Shown: positions 36,121 to 47,014 of the stretch, one piece after another | Position numbering within the stretch: the first letter of the stretch is position 1 | Layout of the letters: every line of letters starts with the position of its first letter | NCBI GenBank assembly: GCA_905160935.1 | Contig: CAJHZI010000204.1 | Location: forward strand, 147,501-211,500 | Source: Enchytraeus crypticus | Taxonomy: Eukaryota > Annelida > Clitellata > Enchytraeida > Enchytraeidae | Length of the DNA stretch: 64,000 bases | Reading direction: 5' to 3' | Translations under genes and position numbers: made by a program | The notes under the pieces: generated by a model | Seen by the model: only the letters and a program-made list of their open reading frames with translations | Databases searched by the model: none | What the model was told of the DNA's origin: nothing

Positions 36121-36763
36121 TTTGACTATCGACCGCGCTGACCGAAGAGTAATATCTAGGACATTCACAGGACAGATTACGCGGAAAGTGGACTAAATTG
36201 TTTAACGATTTCCACAAGTGGTGTGGTATTAAAAGTGATAGATATCAACATGGTGGATAATTTCATTATAATTTGTACTATTATTACTATAATTGGTCAG
36301 TGTAGTCTACATTTTGAGCAGAGTCTACATTTTTAGTAAAGGTGCACTAACTGCCACATTGCTAAGGGGATATGTCAAAGGCCTGAACTCCGCTACGAGC
36401 GAGTATAGAACACATGTGTTCACATCACAGCATCACAACATCATAACCGGAACTTTGACGATCATAAATAATTCATAAGAGATTAGCTCCTAATTCATCT
36501 TTTGGGAATTATATCCAAGTACGCGTCAGGCTGTGAATTGAAACCAAGATCTCATACTATCCACGTTTGATCTAAATTGAAAATAAATTATTTAGTAACT
36601 AACTAACGATAAATATATATGACACATTTTACAAAAAAACTCGATCATAAATATAATACGTATGATATTTGGGGAATCATATGCACTTATTTTAACGTAT
36701 ATAACCTCGTCATACGTTAATCATACCATAACAAAATCTACATATAGTTTTCACTACTATCTC

Positions 36764-36771
36764 TTTCTCTC

Positions 36772-36817
<46 letters not shown>
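36764..36817. repeat. (CT)n tract = (GA)n tail of a minus-strand LINE
   Basis: CT repeats run directly up to TGTTAGTGCACTCCC, the inverted LINE 3' core at 36818. The tract is best read as that LINE's tail. Confidence 0.9.
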
Positions 36818-36819
<2 letters not shown>

Positions 36820-37095
36820 AGTGCACTCCCTACTGGCAGGTCAGTGATATATATTTATAAATAAATAACTCTTCTCTGCCTTCCGTTTTCCTCTTCGTGT
36901 CCACATACGAGTCGATCTTTAAATCATCTAATATTCCTAATTTCTGTTTTCCTCTACTTTTCATTCTTTCCATTGTACCTTCTATAACCTCCTTTAGTAA
37001 GCTAATTCCCCTTAGAATTTATCCTACCCAACTTTTTTCCTATTTCTTATTGCATTTATCAACTGTCTACCCGTAACCACTCTTATTAAGACGCC
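36818..37095 (-). pseudogene. LINE 3' end, minus-strand copy with (GA)n tail
   Basis: The minus strand carries the lineage's 3' coding relic: GTTGATAAATGCAATAAGAA, a degraded LLKEVIEGTMER, AAATTAGGAATATTAGATGA and the segment around GACTCGTATGTGGACACGAA, then GACCTGCCAGTAGGGAGTGC and CACTAACAG. On this strand it runs directly into (GA)n, seen as (CT)n at 36764-36817. The tail is continuous with the core, as expected if the dinucleotide run is part of the retroposon end. Confidence 0.82.
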
Positions 37096-38044
37096 ACTAC
37101 TGTAACACACTTATGAAATAGAACTCGAAAAACTCAATATCGAAATGACACATATCAATTTAATATAATAGTTTATCCACAGAGAGCAGTATCGTTGCCT
37201 TGCTTATATAACACATAACGAGTAGCCAATACAAGTATAGAGAATACAGAACTTCTAACTAAACGAAACGACAGAGGTAAGATGTAGTAAATCCATGTAC
37301 CAATATCTATGTCATAAACACAGGGTCTACGCGTATGTACCATTGCATATGTAGTAAAAACAGGACCAAAAAATGCGCATATAATACTAAGATTTTTTTA
37401 TATTATACACACTCATTTTAACTTACTATATGATGTTTTATAATTCTCGCATGATTTGGCTTAGTTTTTAATTTTGTTGTAATTATCTAGTTAATAATTG
37501 TATAAAATATTAATATTTGTGAGAGCAGATACATTTTTAAATCACATGAAGAAAATGTTTCATCCATCTATTCCACCCACGACTAGTACATACGTCTGCG
37601 CCCTGTTTCACACAGGTAAGCTCATCGTAAGCGCAGGAGATAGCCAAAAGTCTGTGTATACGGGAAAGAAGTGCGCATAATATTTTTAAAGAACTCATAC
37701 AATATTCAATCTCGACGAGCCACGAAGCACTAAGAAATCCTCGTGTTTACCCAATCAAGCTTACCCAACTTAGCGAGGCTTCGCAGGTTGAATCCGCGCT
37801 GTTTGATCAACGTAAAGAGAATCGGATTGTTGTTGTAGTTGTTCATCAATATTTTAACCGGCGTGCTGTCACCTAGTCTTTTATCAGAAGAGGCAACCAC
37901 CCCGTTTTGAGCGACAGTGAGTTAAGCAGTCGTGGGGTGTTGGCTGCAGAAAGTTTGGTTTGAATGTTCCGCCTGATTCAGCGGTTAATCCAACCAATCA
38001 TAGGCCGCACAGTTAACTTCTGCATTGAAAGCAGCACGTTAACC

Positions 38045-38345
38045 AAATTCCTACACAATTCCGACTGATCACATTTGTTCTGATTTCTCACATTCGGTCA
38101 GAATTGGCACACATGTTCTTACTAGAGTCACATTTATTTTTATTTTTATTTTAAAAACTTTTTTTGCATATTCGTTCAGATTGTTGACATTTATTCTGAC
38201 TAGTCACATTCTGACTTGTCGCAATTGTTCTGACTTATCACATTAATTTTGATTGGTCACATTTGTTATGACTGGTCACATGAATTCTGACTGGTCATAT
38301 TTGTTCCGACTGGTCTCATTAGTTTTGACCAATGAGAGATCAGAA
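38045..38345. repeat. Minisatellite, ~22-bp unit, around ten copies
   Basis: Units of the form TTCTGACTGGTCACATTTG, with drift (TTGTTCTGACTTATCACATT, GTTATGACTGGTCACATGAA). A T-rich insert occupies 38130-38165. It ends with TTTTGACCAATGAGAGATCA, where GACCAATGAGA hints at an inverted copy. Confidence 0.9.
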
Positions 38346-38864
38346 ATACTATGATTACATTATTTCTGATTTCTCATTGGCTAATAAAAAACGACTCATC
38401 TGTCATAGGCTAAAGGCAGTCGAAGTAAAAAGATGTCTGTACGATTTAGTTGTGCTTAAAAATATATATCTAAACGTCAGACGGTGGAATCAAGAAAACA
38501 AAACATTCATATAATTAAAAATGCATTAACCTACATTTATTAAAAATGAACAATATATGAGAATATAAAGAAAACTTTGTTACAGAAAGTCGGTCGGGTG
38601 TCGACTTCAAGGCTGAGGAAGATTTAACGTGCGATAAATTCCATATAATTGAATTACTATTCGCAAACGTGAGAACACCGTCATGCAGGATCTTCGTGTA
38701 GGACTGTCGCTATAATCCCGTTTAATATCGGCTTCCGCATTGAAGCTCGGCAGGGATTACCTTTACGAGAGGGTGAATTTAACGCTCACAATACATTTCC
38801 AAAATACAATTAAATTATATTTAATTTAATATAAGTGTTGGGCTTTTAAATGTACTCTGTCTTA

Positions 38865-39090
38865 AGCTCCCCCACCCTTCTCCTGGACGCCATCAAAAAA
38901 CTGCTCAACTTTCTCCTGATTCTCTTCCTGTATCCAGAATGTTATAAGCCACTGCGTATACTGATAGTAGTTTGGACTGATTTTCTGGATTTTGGAATTT
39001 GCACCGTTTTTGGACCTTCTTTTTGCTCGCCGGCTTGATTTTGTCTCAATAGTGCTCGATGTTGTCATTGATGACTGTAGCACTCTAATG
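38865..39090 (-). repeat. Dispersed repeat family R3, copy 1, with an open frame
   Basis: The minus strand has a 73-codon frame (MLQSSMTTSSTIETKSSRRA, then KRRSKNGANSKIQKI and an acidic end) and is richer in GC than its surroundings. Parts recur at 58425-58490 and 62684-62735 on plus. Repetition suggests a mobile-element coding fragment. No family was recognised. An (ATT)n tract adjoins it at 39090-39133. Confidence 0.5.
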
Positions 39091-39132
<42 letters not shown>

Positions 39133-39135
39133 GTT
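39090..39135. repeat. (ATT)n microsatellite
   Basis: About 40 bases of TTATTATTA directly beside repeat family R3 copy 1. Confidence 0.94.
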
Positions 39136-40120
39136 ATTAAATTTTAGATATTTATCAAAGCTAACCTATATAGTTCGGATATTAATTTATGTTGCTTTGC
39201 AACTGAAGAATACCAAAGGATGAGCATCCTTTGTCGTAGATTGTAAAAACATCATTAGCATTTTCCAATAAACAGCAAAAGAAACCTTCAAACCAAACAT
39301 TAGAATGGCTTCCATGTCACTTACAAGTCAAACTCAGCTAAGAAATTTGCACGTTTAACTTAATTTAAACTTTGTAAATTAAAACAAATCAGCATTTGAG
39401 CAATCACAGCTAAGAACAAAATATCTCAAATATTAATAGTTGTGCGACATGCATTTATCTGATTAGATCTTGTTATGTTTATCATTGGTTTAACCAGTTA
39501 ATGTTTTACGCTTGATGTAAATGACGAACCATTCAGATGCATGCGCGCTTTTAAATTGATATCGATATATTTAATAAAGTTGCAAAACATAATGACGCGA
39601 CTTTGAATTATATTTTATAAAACAAAATGCATGAACGTACCATTGTGACAAAATTCAACTCAAAGAAATAATGGCGTCTATCTTGTTCAAGTAAACAAGT
39701 GCCGACGACTTAAAGGCTCTGAGATTCATAAAGCTTGTAGAACGAGTTCAGAGAATAATAAAAAACTGACGTCTCTAAGTTCGTAAAATGGCAACAAGAT
39801 CTTTTCAAATTGGACGAGTCCGCAGATGGCTGTGAAGAGGATTTATGTTTCGATAAAGGATCCCACGAGAGCAATGGACAGAAATTGTCCATGATCGTAT
39901 CCAATAACTTTCTGTTTAAAAGTAGCCCACCGGATAATGCCAGATCAACAAATTGCTTCGCACTGTATCTACAAGTATAATTATATTTTAGACGCACAAT
40001 GAAGTAGGCCTATGTCACAAGTGTCCAGGAAAAGTTTGAATGACGCCGAAATTCATTTCCCTGCCCAGATTGTATGAAGAAATGTACAAATATATAGGTA
40101 TTAATCGCAAACTTTTATTT

Positions 40121-40250
40121 AGCACCATTCTGCTCTCGGTTAGCACATTTTCCCGAAAAGCAGGAGGCCATCGGTTCGAATCCCAGCCAGACCGTCTCTG
40201 ACAATATCTCCTGTCATACAGAAATATACGTTAAACTTTGTTTTGCAAAC
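40121..40250 (+). mobile_element. tRNA-derived SINE with a different head and the shared 3' module
   Basis: The tRNA-like part has CTCGGTTAGCACATTTTC and an exact B box GGTTCGAATCC at 40173-40183, followed by CAGCCAGACCGTCTCTGACA and ATACGTTAAACTTTGTTTTG. The CGTCTCTGACA...ACGTTAAACTT end is the module also seen in family T and in the ~400-bp repeats. It lies in the intron just downstream of the Ig exon. It is not a functional tRNA: the arms do not pair cleanly. Confidence 0.65.
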
Positions 40251-40413
40251 TATATACATGTCGTTTGACAGCTATCTAGAAAAATTTACTTCAAAAGCAC
40301 GTACCTGATATATACACAAAATTAACATTCGCAAAATTAATAAAATTCACGGCTAGATTTGAGAAATCAAATTACACTACACGCATACAAGCAAAGCAGT
40401 GAAATAGACCTAC

Positions 40414-40839
40414 CTGTTATTGCTAAGTAGACCCACGTGCCGTTAGGGTTGATTTCGTCTATTTTCTGGATGAACACAACTGAGCATTCGTACCAACCCT
40501 CGTCTGACTCCCTCAGCTGATTTATCTCAAGGGAAGCCCTGTCCACAACCCTCGCTCGACCCTGATATTTAGGATCGACGTGCGAGGGGAGTCGATCCAG
40601 TTGGATGTAGATCGGCACCTCAATCCCCTGCTTGTGCCACTTGATGATGTGCTCCGTGTACTGCCCATCAGGATAGTTGATATCACAATCCAGGGTGACG
40701 CTGCCTCCAACATTGGCGGACTTTCTGACGGAACGCCGCTGTATATGATGGACTCGTAGGATTGAACTGAGTGGATTGACATCGGAAGCGTTGCTTGTCG
40801 TAGTGGACCTTTTGTAATCTGGCACAATACTGTGAGTGT
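40414..40839 (-). CDS. tutl: Immunoglobulin-domain exon of a Turtle/IGSF9-like cell-adhesion protein (partial gene)
   Basis: Read on the minus strand, this is a 426-base exon (142 codons' worth) that holds one complete V-type Ig domain. The acceptor is a pyrimidine tract ending CTTTTCAG just above 40839. The donor is AACAG/GTAGGT at 40414/40413. Both introns fall after the first base of a codon, the 1-1 phase usual for Ig-domain exons. Visible fold residues are the B-strand cysteine (TLDCD), core tryptophan (IIKW) and F-strand cysteine in SDEGWYEC. Family-like stretches are PIYIQLDRLPSHVDPKYQGR, ASLEINQL and NGTWVYLAI. Turtle and related IGSF9 proteins are membrane adhesion molecules of neurons; that role here is inferred from similarity. 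Borderless, a sister family, is the main alternative, so the symbol is provisional. No stop or frameshift interrupts the exon. No other exon of the gene was recognised; earlier exons should lie above 40839 and later ones below 40414. Confidence 0.85.
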
Positions 40840-40884
40840 CTGAAAAGTGAAAAGACAGCACAAGATTTTATAATAAGTATTGTT

Positions 40885-41065
40885 GGTAGAATTGAATCTA
40901 CCTGTCGACCAAATTTCGCTGTTAATGTAAAGTAATATCGGCTATATTAGTTTCAACAGCGGCTCGTAACACAGTTAACATGCAGTCACATGGTGAGTCT
41001 ATTCGTAGATTGAACGAGTGCGACATTCGCTGAAGAGAAGAATAAATATTTTACTTAAATTGTCA
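40885..41065 (+). mobile_element. SINE (family C) body, second copy
   Basis: TAGAATTGAATCTACCTGTC, CAGCGGCTCGTAACACAGTT, AGTCTATTCGTAGATTGAAC and GAGTGCGACATTCGC match the 18.36-18.53 kb copy in order and spacing. It ends GAAGAATAAATATTTTACTT. It sits about 45 bp upstream (transcript sense) of the Ig exon acceptor, on the opposite strand. Confidence 0.6.
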
Positions 41066-41639
41066 GGAAATATTTTAAGAATACCGAGAAATAAGCAAAT
41101 CTTGAATTGTATTTATTGCAGATTTCTCCTGTATTTTTATATTTCTACTTACTTTTTAAATACTCATTTATTTTAATGAAAATTACACAGTACAGTTTAT
41201 TGGACATAGCAGTTGTATTTTGCAACACCTCTTAGCCAGGTTTTACTTTTAGCAATTTGAAGTCCGCTAGAAATGGTATTGACTTCTTCGCAGTAATCAA
41301 TAGCTTGTGATTTTTCTCCTATGATAGCTTCAGTGTTAAGCTAATCTAGCATTATGTTGGAAATCGACAGTTATTAATTTTTTGTATCTCCGGTTGAACT
41401 ATTGGTCAAACTGCATGTATTGGCGGATAGATGCTGACACGTTGTCGGTTGAGAATATCGATCTTAGTCGAGGCGAGAATGTTGAATGAAAAATCTTGGA
41501 AGAATATGTAGAGGGTATAAGGAACTAGATGACAAATGACGACAGACGACAGTGCCGCGTAATAATATGATTAGCCGACATGGCAAGGATTGATGATACC
41601 ATCGAAGCGTAAGATGCCAAGTAAGAACACCAGATAGAT

Positions 41640-41750
41640 TCGAATGAACTAGAGGAGAGACTAAGAGAGAATAGGAGAGACTGATATAGTCTGAGAGAGA
41701 TTGAGAGTGATTAGGAGAGACTAAGAGAGACTGAAAGAGATTGATAAAGG

Positions 41751-41813
<63 letters not shown>

Positions 41814-41835
41814 TGAGAGAGAGAGAGAAACAGCG
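41640..41835. repeat. Degenerate GAGAGACT repeat passing into (GA)n
   Basis: GGAGAGACTAAGAGAGA-type units of about 16-24 bases (41650-41755) lead into about 75 bases of nearly pure GA. The gradient suggests the GA run arose inside a longer-period repeat. Confidence 0.88.
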
Positions 41836-42794
41836 CGATGAAGTGTCAAAAAGAAGAGAATAAATAAATAGGTACATGTATACATGTATATGCATACTTT
41901 TTCATATACTGTATGGTAGAGGCCTACAAGCAGATATATATTTGTTGAAATTCTGTGAAATGAATGTGCTATAGGGAAGATAGTAAAGTCAATGAATTAT
42001 AATTCATTAGCAAAAATTAACTATTACTAATAAGCCTAGCCATGAGGAGGAAGAAGGAAATAGCGAAAATTACAAAAATAGCAAATAAGAAAGGAAACTA
42101 CGCAGCACATGTTGTATGTCATGTGTGTAACTACAATACTGAATAAAATAAAGTAAACAAATGATAAGAGGACACGAACAGGAACTCAAAAATACAGATT
42201 GTTGAACTGATAAATTATGACAGTATATAAAATAATACGTTTCAAACAATAACGAAAATGATGACAGACTATTTAACTGCAAAATCTGCCACCGATTTAA
42301 CTGGATATCGACCATTCGGTTTTACCTAATGTTCATTACGTAATAACGCGTCTGAGCATGCTGTCAAACCACTCATTGAAGAGAAAGATAGTTGAGATAA
42401 ATAAGAGTGATTAAGTAAGTCAGTGGAATTAGATGGGATGGAATCACTCAAATTGAGATGATTAAACGTCGGGATTTGATGGATCGAGAGATGGAGAAGA
42501 GTTACGAAAAATCTCTGAATGGCGCGATATTCTTGATCAATTGACATGCCTGCATCATTAGCAAGATCGTAATTGCCAAATTATAAAGAGAATATTTTAT
42601 AAATAAATTTGATTAAATTAATATCCTTTCAATTTTTTCAAATAGTCGCACAGTTAACGACGAAAGATATCATAGATCGGAATGTGCAATTACTTTCAAT
42701 ATCATAAATTCTATTTAAAGGAGCTTTCTATAAAATGAAGTTTAAATTGTCGTTAATCTATAGATGGGCGGCTAGTACATTACATAGTACAGTA

Positions 42795-43540
42795 CATTAA
42801 CTTAGCCCCCCACACGGAATTTTAAAAATCAAATCATATCAGCGTTTTGGGCTCGTTTTGGGCTGAAATGGGCAGTTGAAATTTCGTTTTGGGCTAGCAC
42901 CGTTTCAGAGTTATTAATGATTCTTTGGTGTGGGGGCTAAGTTACTGCTAGCCCCCCCACCACCTCCGATTTCAATAAAACTTATACCATCGTTTTGGGC
43001 TGAAATGGGCTGTTGAAATTTCGTTTTGGACTAGAACCGTTTCGGAGTTATTCATAATTATTTGATGGGGGCTAGCATTAACTTAGCCCCCCACCATCTA
43101 CGATTTTAATAAAACTTATAGCATCGTTTTGGGCTCGTTTTGGGCTGAAATGGGCTGTTGAAATTTCGTTTTGAGCTGGCACCGTTTCGGAGTTATTCAT
43201 GATTATTTGGTGTGGGCTAGCATTATTTCCCCCCCCCCCACCTTCTCCGATTTCAATAAAACTTATACCGTCGTCTTGGGCTCATTTTGGGCTGAAATGA
43301 TCCGTTCCAATTTCGTTTTGGGCTAGTACAGTTACAGTGACAATGGCATTTGAAGATCTGGGGTCAGCTCCCCACCACCTCCGATTTCAATAAAACTTAT
43401 ACCAACGTTTTGGGCTCGATTTAGGCTGAAATGGGCCGTTGAGATTTCGTTTTGGGCTAGTGCGGTTCCAGATATAATCGCATTTGAAGTTCTGGGGTCA
43501 GCCCACCCACAACCAAAACTTATACTGTCGTTTTGGGTTC
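42795..43540 (+). repeat. Left arm: tandem array of a ~140-bp unit (about five copies)
   Basis: The core GTTTTGGGCTGAAATGGG or a close variant recurs near 42850, 42990, 43133, 43277 and 43408. Between cores the units share GAAATTTCGTTTTGGGCTAG, CGTTTCGGAGTTATTCAT and a C-run followed by ACCTCCGATTTCAATAAAAC. The two innermost units replace the GTTATTCAT segment with one reading TCGCATTTGAAGTTCTGGGG. C-runs of six to ten bases mark unit junctions. No coding function is apparent. Confidence 0.85.
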
Positions 43541-44049
43541 GATATTTATGCAGTTTGTTGATTGCTGTGATTATGGCTAATTTTAACGTATCATTCACTG
43601 TAATTAGTGGACGCTTAGACGAGTTAAGTTTTGCAATGTAGCGTGAAGATTCAATCTCAATCATTAGATATGACGACGCTGCAGTGTGATATTAATGATA
43701 AGCAGTGACTACCTTTCAACATACTAATTAAAATCTTTATTTCCCGTGTTATGTTAGCAGCTTTGAATTTGCTCTCCGACAGTCATGACAAATTTTGTTA
43801 TTTTGTTATTTGTTTACATTTTTTAATTTTTTAATATTTAAAGAATTAAAACTGGTCTGCTTAGACCAACCATTAATTTTGTCCTGACAGACTAAAAGTA
43901 TTCTTAACTAAAGAAAATTCGATGATTACTTTTAGGTTGCAAAACGTAAATAATTTCAACTTCTTTATGAAGTCGTTTTAAAGTATTTTACTTATAGAAG
44001 GCTTATGATCTAGTCTAGTGACTAAATTATTAAACTAGTTCGAAGAGCT

Positions 44050-44829
44050 TAGTCCTCTTCAGCCTGCGGAAGCGGCGTTGTTGGTCAGTAGTTGAAGAGC
44101 TTGCGGATTGATGTGATGACTGAGTCGGTCTTGATGTCTTGTTGCTGAGTTTCTTATTTCTTCTACTACCAGGGGTATTTTCAGATCACGATGAGTATCA
44201 TTATTTCTAATGTATCAAGGAGCATTTACAATGTTTCTGAACACCTTATTCTGGAACGTCTGGATAATCTTAGTACTAGATGATTTGTATTAGATGATTA
44301 GTATTTGTATTTGATTCTTAGTATTAGATGATTTGGTACAGCCCCAAATTTGACATCCATATAGTCAGACTGGCTTCAACACTTGACAGTAGATTATAAG
44401 TTTATTATGTACCAAGAGTTTAGAATTTCGTTCAATAAGCCAGCAGTATTGCCTATCTCTGAAGTTGAGCTCATTTCTTTTCTTCTTACCATGCTCTTTC
44501 CATCTCAGCTTATTATCTAGATTCATGCCAAGATATTTGCCATTATTTTCATATGGGACGTCTGTACCATTGATAGAGAGCCTTTTCGGATTCTTTATTC
44601 TGTTATTTATAGAGTTTACGTGAATAGACTTCTGTTCATTTAACTGTATCTTCCAAGATTTGGTCCATTCCAGAAATTTATTACACCCTGCTTGTACTCT
44701 GCTCGTGGATGTGGCGAGATCTTTGCCAGTTGCGATTATTGCTGTATCATCTGCAAATGTTGCCAGAGTAACTCCTCTCATAACTGGAATATCGCAAGTG
44801 TAAGTGTAGAGCAGGTAGATGGTCGGTCC
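44050..44829 (-). pseudogene. Jockey-like LINE reverse transcriptase, C-terminal half, broken
   Basis: On the minus strand the reading begins GPTIYLLYTYTCDIPV and continues through the RT catalytic motif FADDTAI, then SINGTDVPYENNGKYLGMNL and LRWKEH, a stretch typical of Jockey-clade RTs. After a frameshift, SYGCQIWG, QTFQNKVFRNIVNAP and VVEEIRNSATRHQDRLSHHI follow, and finally RRLKRTKLFELV in another frame. The tryptophan expected after NAP is TGA, and at least two frameshifts are present. The upstream RT and endonuclease are cut off by the (TA)n tract at 44861. The catalytic FADD is still intact but the copy cannot be active. Confidence 0.85.
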
Positions 44830-44842
44830 TATAAGTCGGTCC

Positions 44843-44856
<14 letters not shown>

Positions 44857-44886
<30 letters not shown>

Positions 44887-44904
44887 TATTTATATTTATA
44901 TATA

Positions 44905-44945
<41 letters not shown>
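44857..44945. repeat. (TA)n tract truncating the Jockey relic
   Basis: Two TA runs with TATTTATATTTATAT between them. The open sequence of the RT relic ends at its lower edge (GTGTGTGTGTATATATA). Confidence 0.95.
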
Positions 44946-44948
<3 letters not shown>

Positions 44949-45286
44949 CTACCTAACTGTAAGTCCATGGCATAAAAATACTCTAATCAATTTTATCCTA
45001 AGCTTAACTTTTCATCTCCGTATATAAATTTGTTAGGAGTTCATCCACATCTCAACATAGCAATTGTAACTGAGCTAGCCCAATAAGACATTTTAACGGC
45101 CCATTTTATAATAAACACATTAGCAACATGCATTATTGTGAAATGATTAACTACGTAGACATCAATCACTCTTAATACTACATGTAAAATCAGTTAGGCA
45201 ATTCTATCCATTTTACGTGTAGTCAGTACAGAGAATGTCCAATACTCTCAGATTAGCGCGGCTGGGATTGGAACCCATGAGGGTTC

Positions 45287-45737
45287 AGTTAGGGCTAAGT
45301 TAATACTAGCCCACACCAAATAATCACGAATAACTCGGAAACGGTGCCAGCCCAAAACGAAATTTCAACGGCCCATTTCATCCCAAAACGATCCCAAAAC
45401 GATGGTATAAGTTTTTTTGAAATCGGAGGTGTTGGGGAACTAACCCCAGAACTTCAAATGCGATTATCTCTGGAATCGCACTAGCCCAAAACGAAATTTC
45501 GAAGGCCCATTTCAGCCCAAAACGAGCCCAAAACGATGGTATAAGTTTTATTGAAATCGGAGGTGGTGGGGGGGCTAGCAGTAACTTAGCCCCCCCATCA
45601 AAGAATCATTAATAACTCTGAAACTGTGCTAGCCCAAAACGAAATTTCAACGGCCCATTACAGCCCAAAACGAGCCCAAAACGCTGATATGATTTGATTT
45701 TTAAAATTCCGTGGTGGGGGGGGGGGCTAAGTTAATG
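45287..45737 (-). repeat. Right arm: inverted array of the same ~140-bp unit (about three copies)
   Basis: The reverse-complement cores (CCCATTTCAGCCCAAAACGA and variants) occur near 45373, 45506 and 45655. The inner part carries both unit subtypes seen in the left arm, including the AACTTCAAATGCGATTATCT form. The outer end finishes with an eleven-base or longer G-run and GCTAAGTTAATG, the mirror of the left end. The arm has fewer units than its partner. Confidence 0.85.
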
Positions 45738-45744
45738 CACCCCG

Positions 45745-46960
45745 GCTAGTCTGATGAACGTTGGTTTGTATATTTAGAGTTTGTGCAACCCTCGTCTAGT
45801 AATTGCTGATAGTTTTTAGACCCGGTTAGCTCTATTGGATCCGCTAATTGGTTCATTTGCTAGCTCTATTTAGCTCTTAATTGGCTGGCTGGGTTTCCTC
45901 ATTGGTTGGTTTTGGGGTCTTAATGATATTTAATAGTGTTTTGTTTCATTGTGGTTACAATCTGACGAATGCACGTGCTATTATTTCCATGCTTATGTTG
46001 TATTTTTGTGAATTTCTTTAGTTCTTTCGGCCATGATTAAAAGTCATCTTTTCGCATAATATACAGTACAATGTACAGCAACTATGGAAGATAAAGCATA
46101 TCATCCCATCATCCCGAGCTTATTGAGACCTGTTAGCACACGGTCTTTCAAGGCGGTTTCCCATTCAAGTACAAACCTAGCCCTTTGTTGATAACTTCAA
46201 CAATAACAATTAGCGGGCTACGGTAGTCAATGACAACATCAGGAATCAAATCCTGGCCGAAGATAAAAAAAGGCCCAAACGCAATGTTGAATCCATAAAC
46301 CAGTCCAAAGATAGGGACTATCACAATTTAATTTAGCAGTCCACACCAGTCTAAAGCTAGAGAATATTCTAAGTAAATTTACTTTTACATTTCAATTTAT
46401 TCATCAACTATACAAGGTCCTTTCGTGTTTGCAAATTGGCCATCCTGTTATATGCCGTGTCAAGCATAAAGACTGAATTGTTTATGCTCATCTGCTTAAT
46501 TAACATAACTATTATCTTCAAATTGCTTAATATGGCAGAGAACGTATTGAAACAGAGAAATTCCATTAGTGAAGAGATATTACGTCATTGGATTAGGGCT
46601 AGCTCCTTGAAGATGTCTAACTGTGGTCTGTACATTGGGACCTATTTAAAAAAACACCACACGCTTTACAGGAACCGGATGCCTTCATTTGCTTGTATAC
46701 CTATATTGACAGTGTATATACCATGTATACTGTATATACTGTCAATTGCCGTTCTTTTGCCGTCTACGGAATACGATCTTTTTGAATGTATGTGTATCAA
46801 TCCAGGTAAATAGAGTGAATTGAGTTGTCAAGACCTTTTATTGCAATCTAACTAAGGGTTCAAGAATTTTAATCAATATTGCAGAATTTTGTGTATACTG
46901 TCTATAGTAACTGTCTAGGAACTGACTTATACATACACACATACATGTATAGGCTATATA

Positions 46961-47014
<54 letters not shown>

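Larger units (their letters stand above)
33801..42790. other. Presumed intron/intergenic DNA around the Ig exon
   Basis: Between the annotated repeats no gene is visible. A minus-strand frame at 39710-39997 follows a fair acceptor (ATACTTGTAG near 39970) and is somewhat protein-like (YSAKQFVDLALSGGLLLNRK), but no donor, domain or link to the Ig exon was found. A strong plus donor CACACAG/GTAAGC occurs at 37616 without a convincing exon before it. Confidence 0.45.
42795..45737. mobile_element. Foldback-like structure: two inverted arrays around a LINE relic
   Basis: The left end starts CATTAACTTAGCCCCCC and the right end is its inverse, GGGGGGCTAAGTTAATG. Inside each end is the same unique stretch (ACGGAATTTTAAAAATC...CATATCAGCG), then an array of a ~140-bp unit with the core GTTTTGGGCTGAAATGGG and CCTCCGATTTCAATAAAACT. 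The left arm has about five units (42795-43540) and the right arm about three, inverted (45287-45737). Between them lie a Jockey-like RT relic, a (TA)n tract and a tRNA-like B box. The architecture resembles foldback elements. An 8-mer CGGCTAGT occurs outside both ends (42769-42776, 45743-45750), but not flush with them, so the target duplication is unproven. Confidence 0.65.

Noticed and set aside
38045..38345. Possible CRISPR-like spaced repeats
   Set aside because: Units are contiguous and drifting, with no unique spacers; this is eukaryotic minisatellite DNA.
40121..40206. Functional tRNA gene
   Set aside because: An exact B box is present but the arms do not pair as a tRNA and a SINE 3' module follows.
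40522..40863. 113-codon frame overlapping the Ig exon in another frame
   Set aside because: Shadow of the Ig exon; lacks any domain, while the other frame has full Ig signatures and splice sites.
41464..41895. 143-codon Leu/Ser frame on minus
   Set aside because: Product of (GA)n and its degenerate flank.
42769..45750. CGGCTAGT octamers as target duplication of the foldback-like element
   Set aside because: They lie 18 and 5 bp outside the inverted ends, not flush with them; kept only as a note.
46436..46813. 125-codon frame on plus
   Set aside because: AT-rich with simple-sequence stretches, no homology or splice context.
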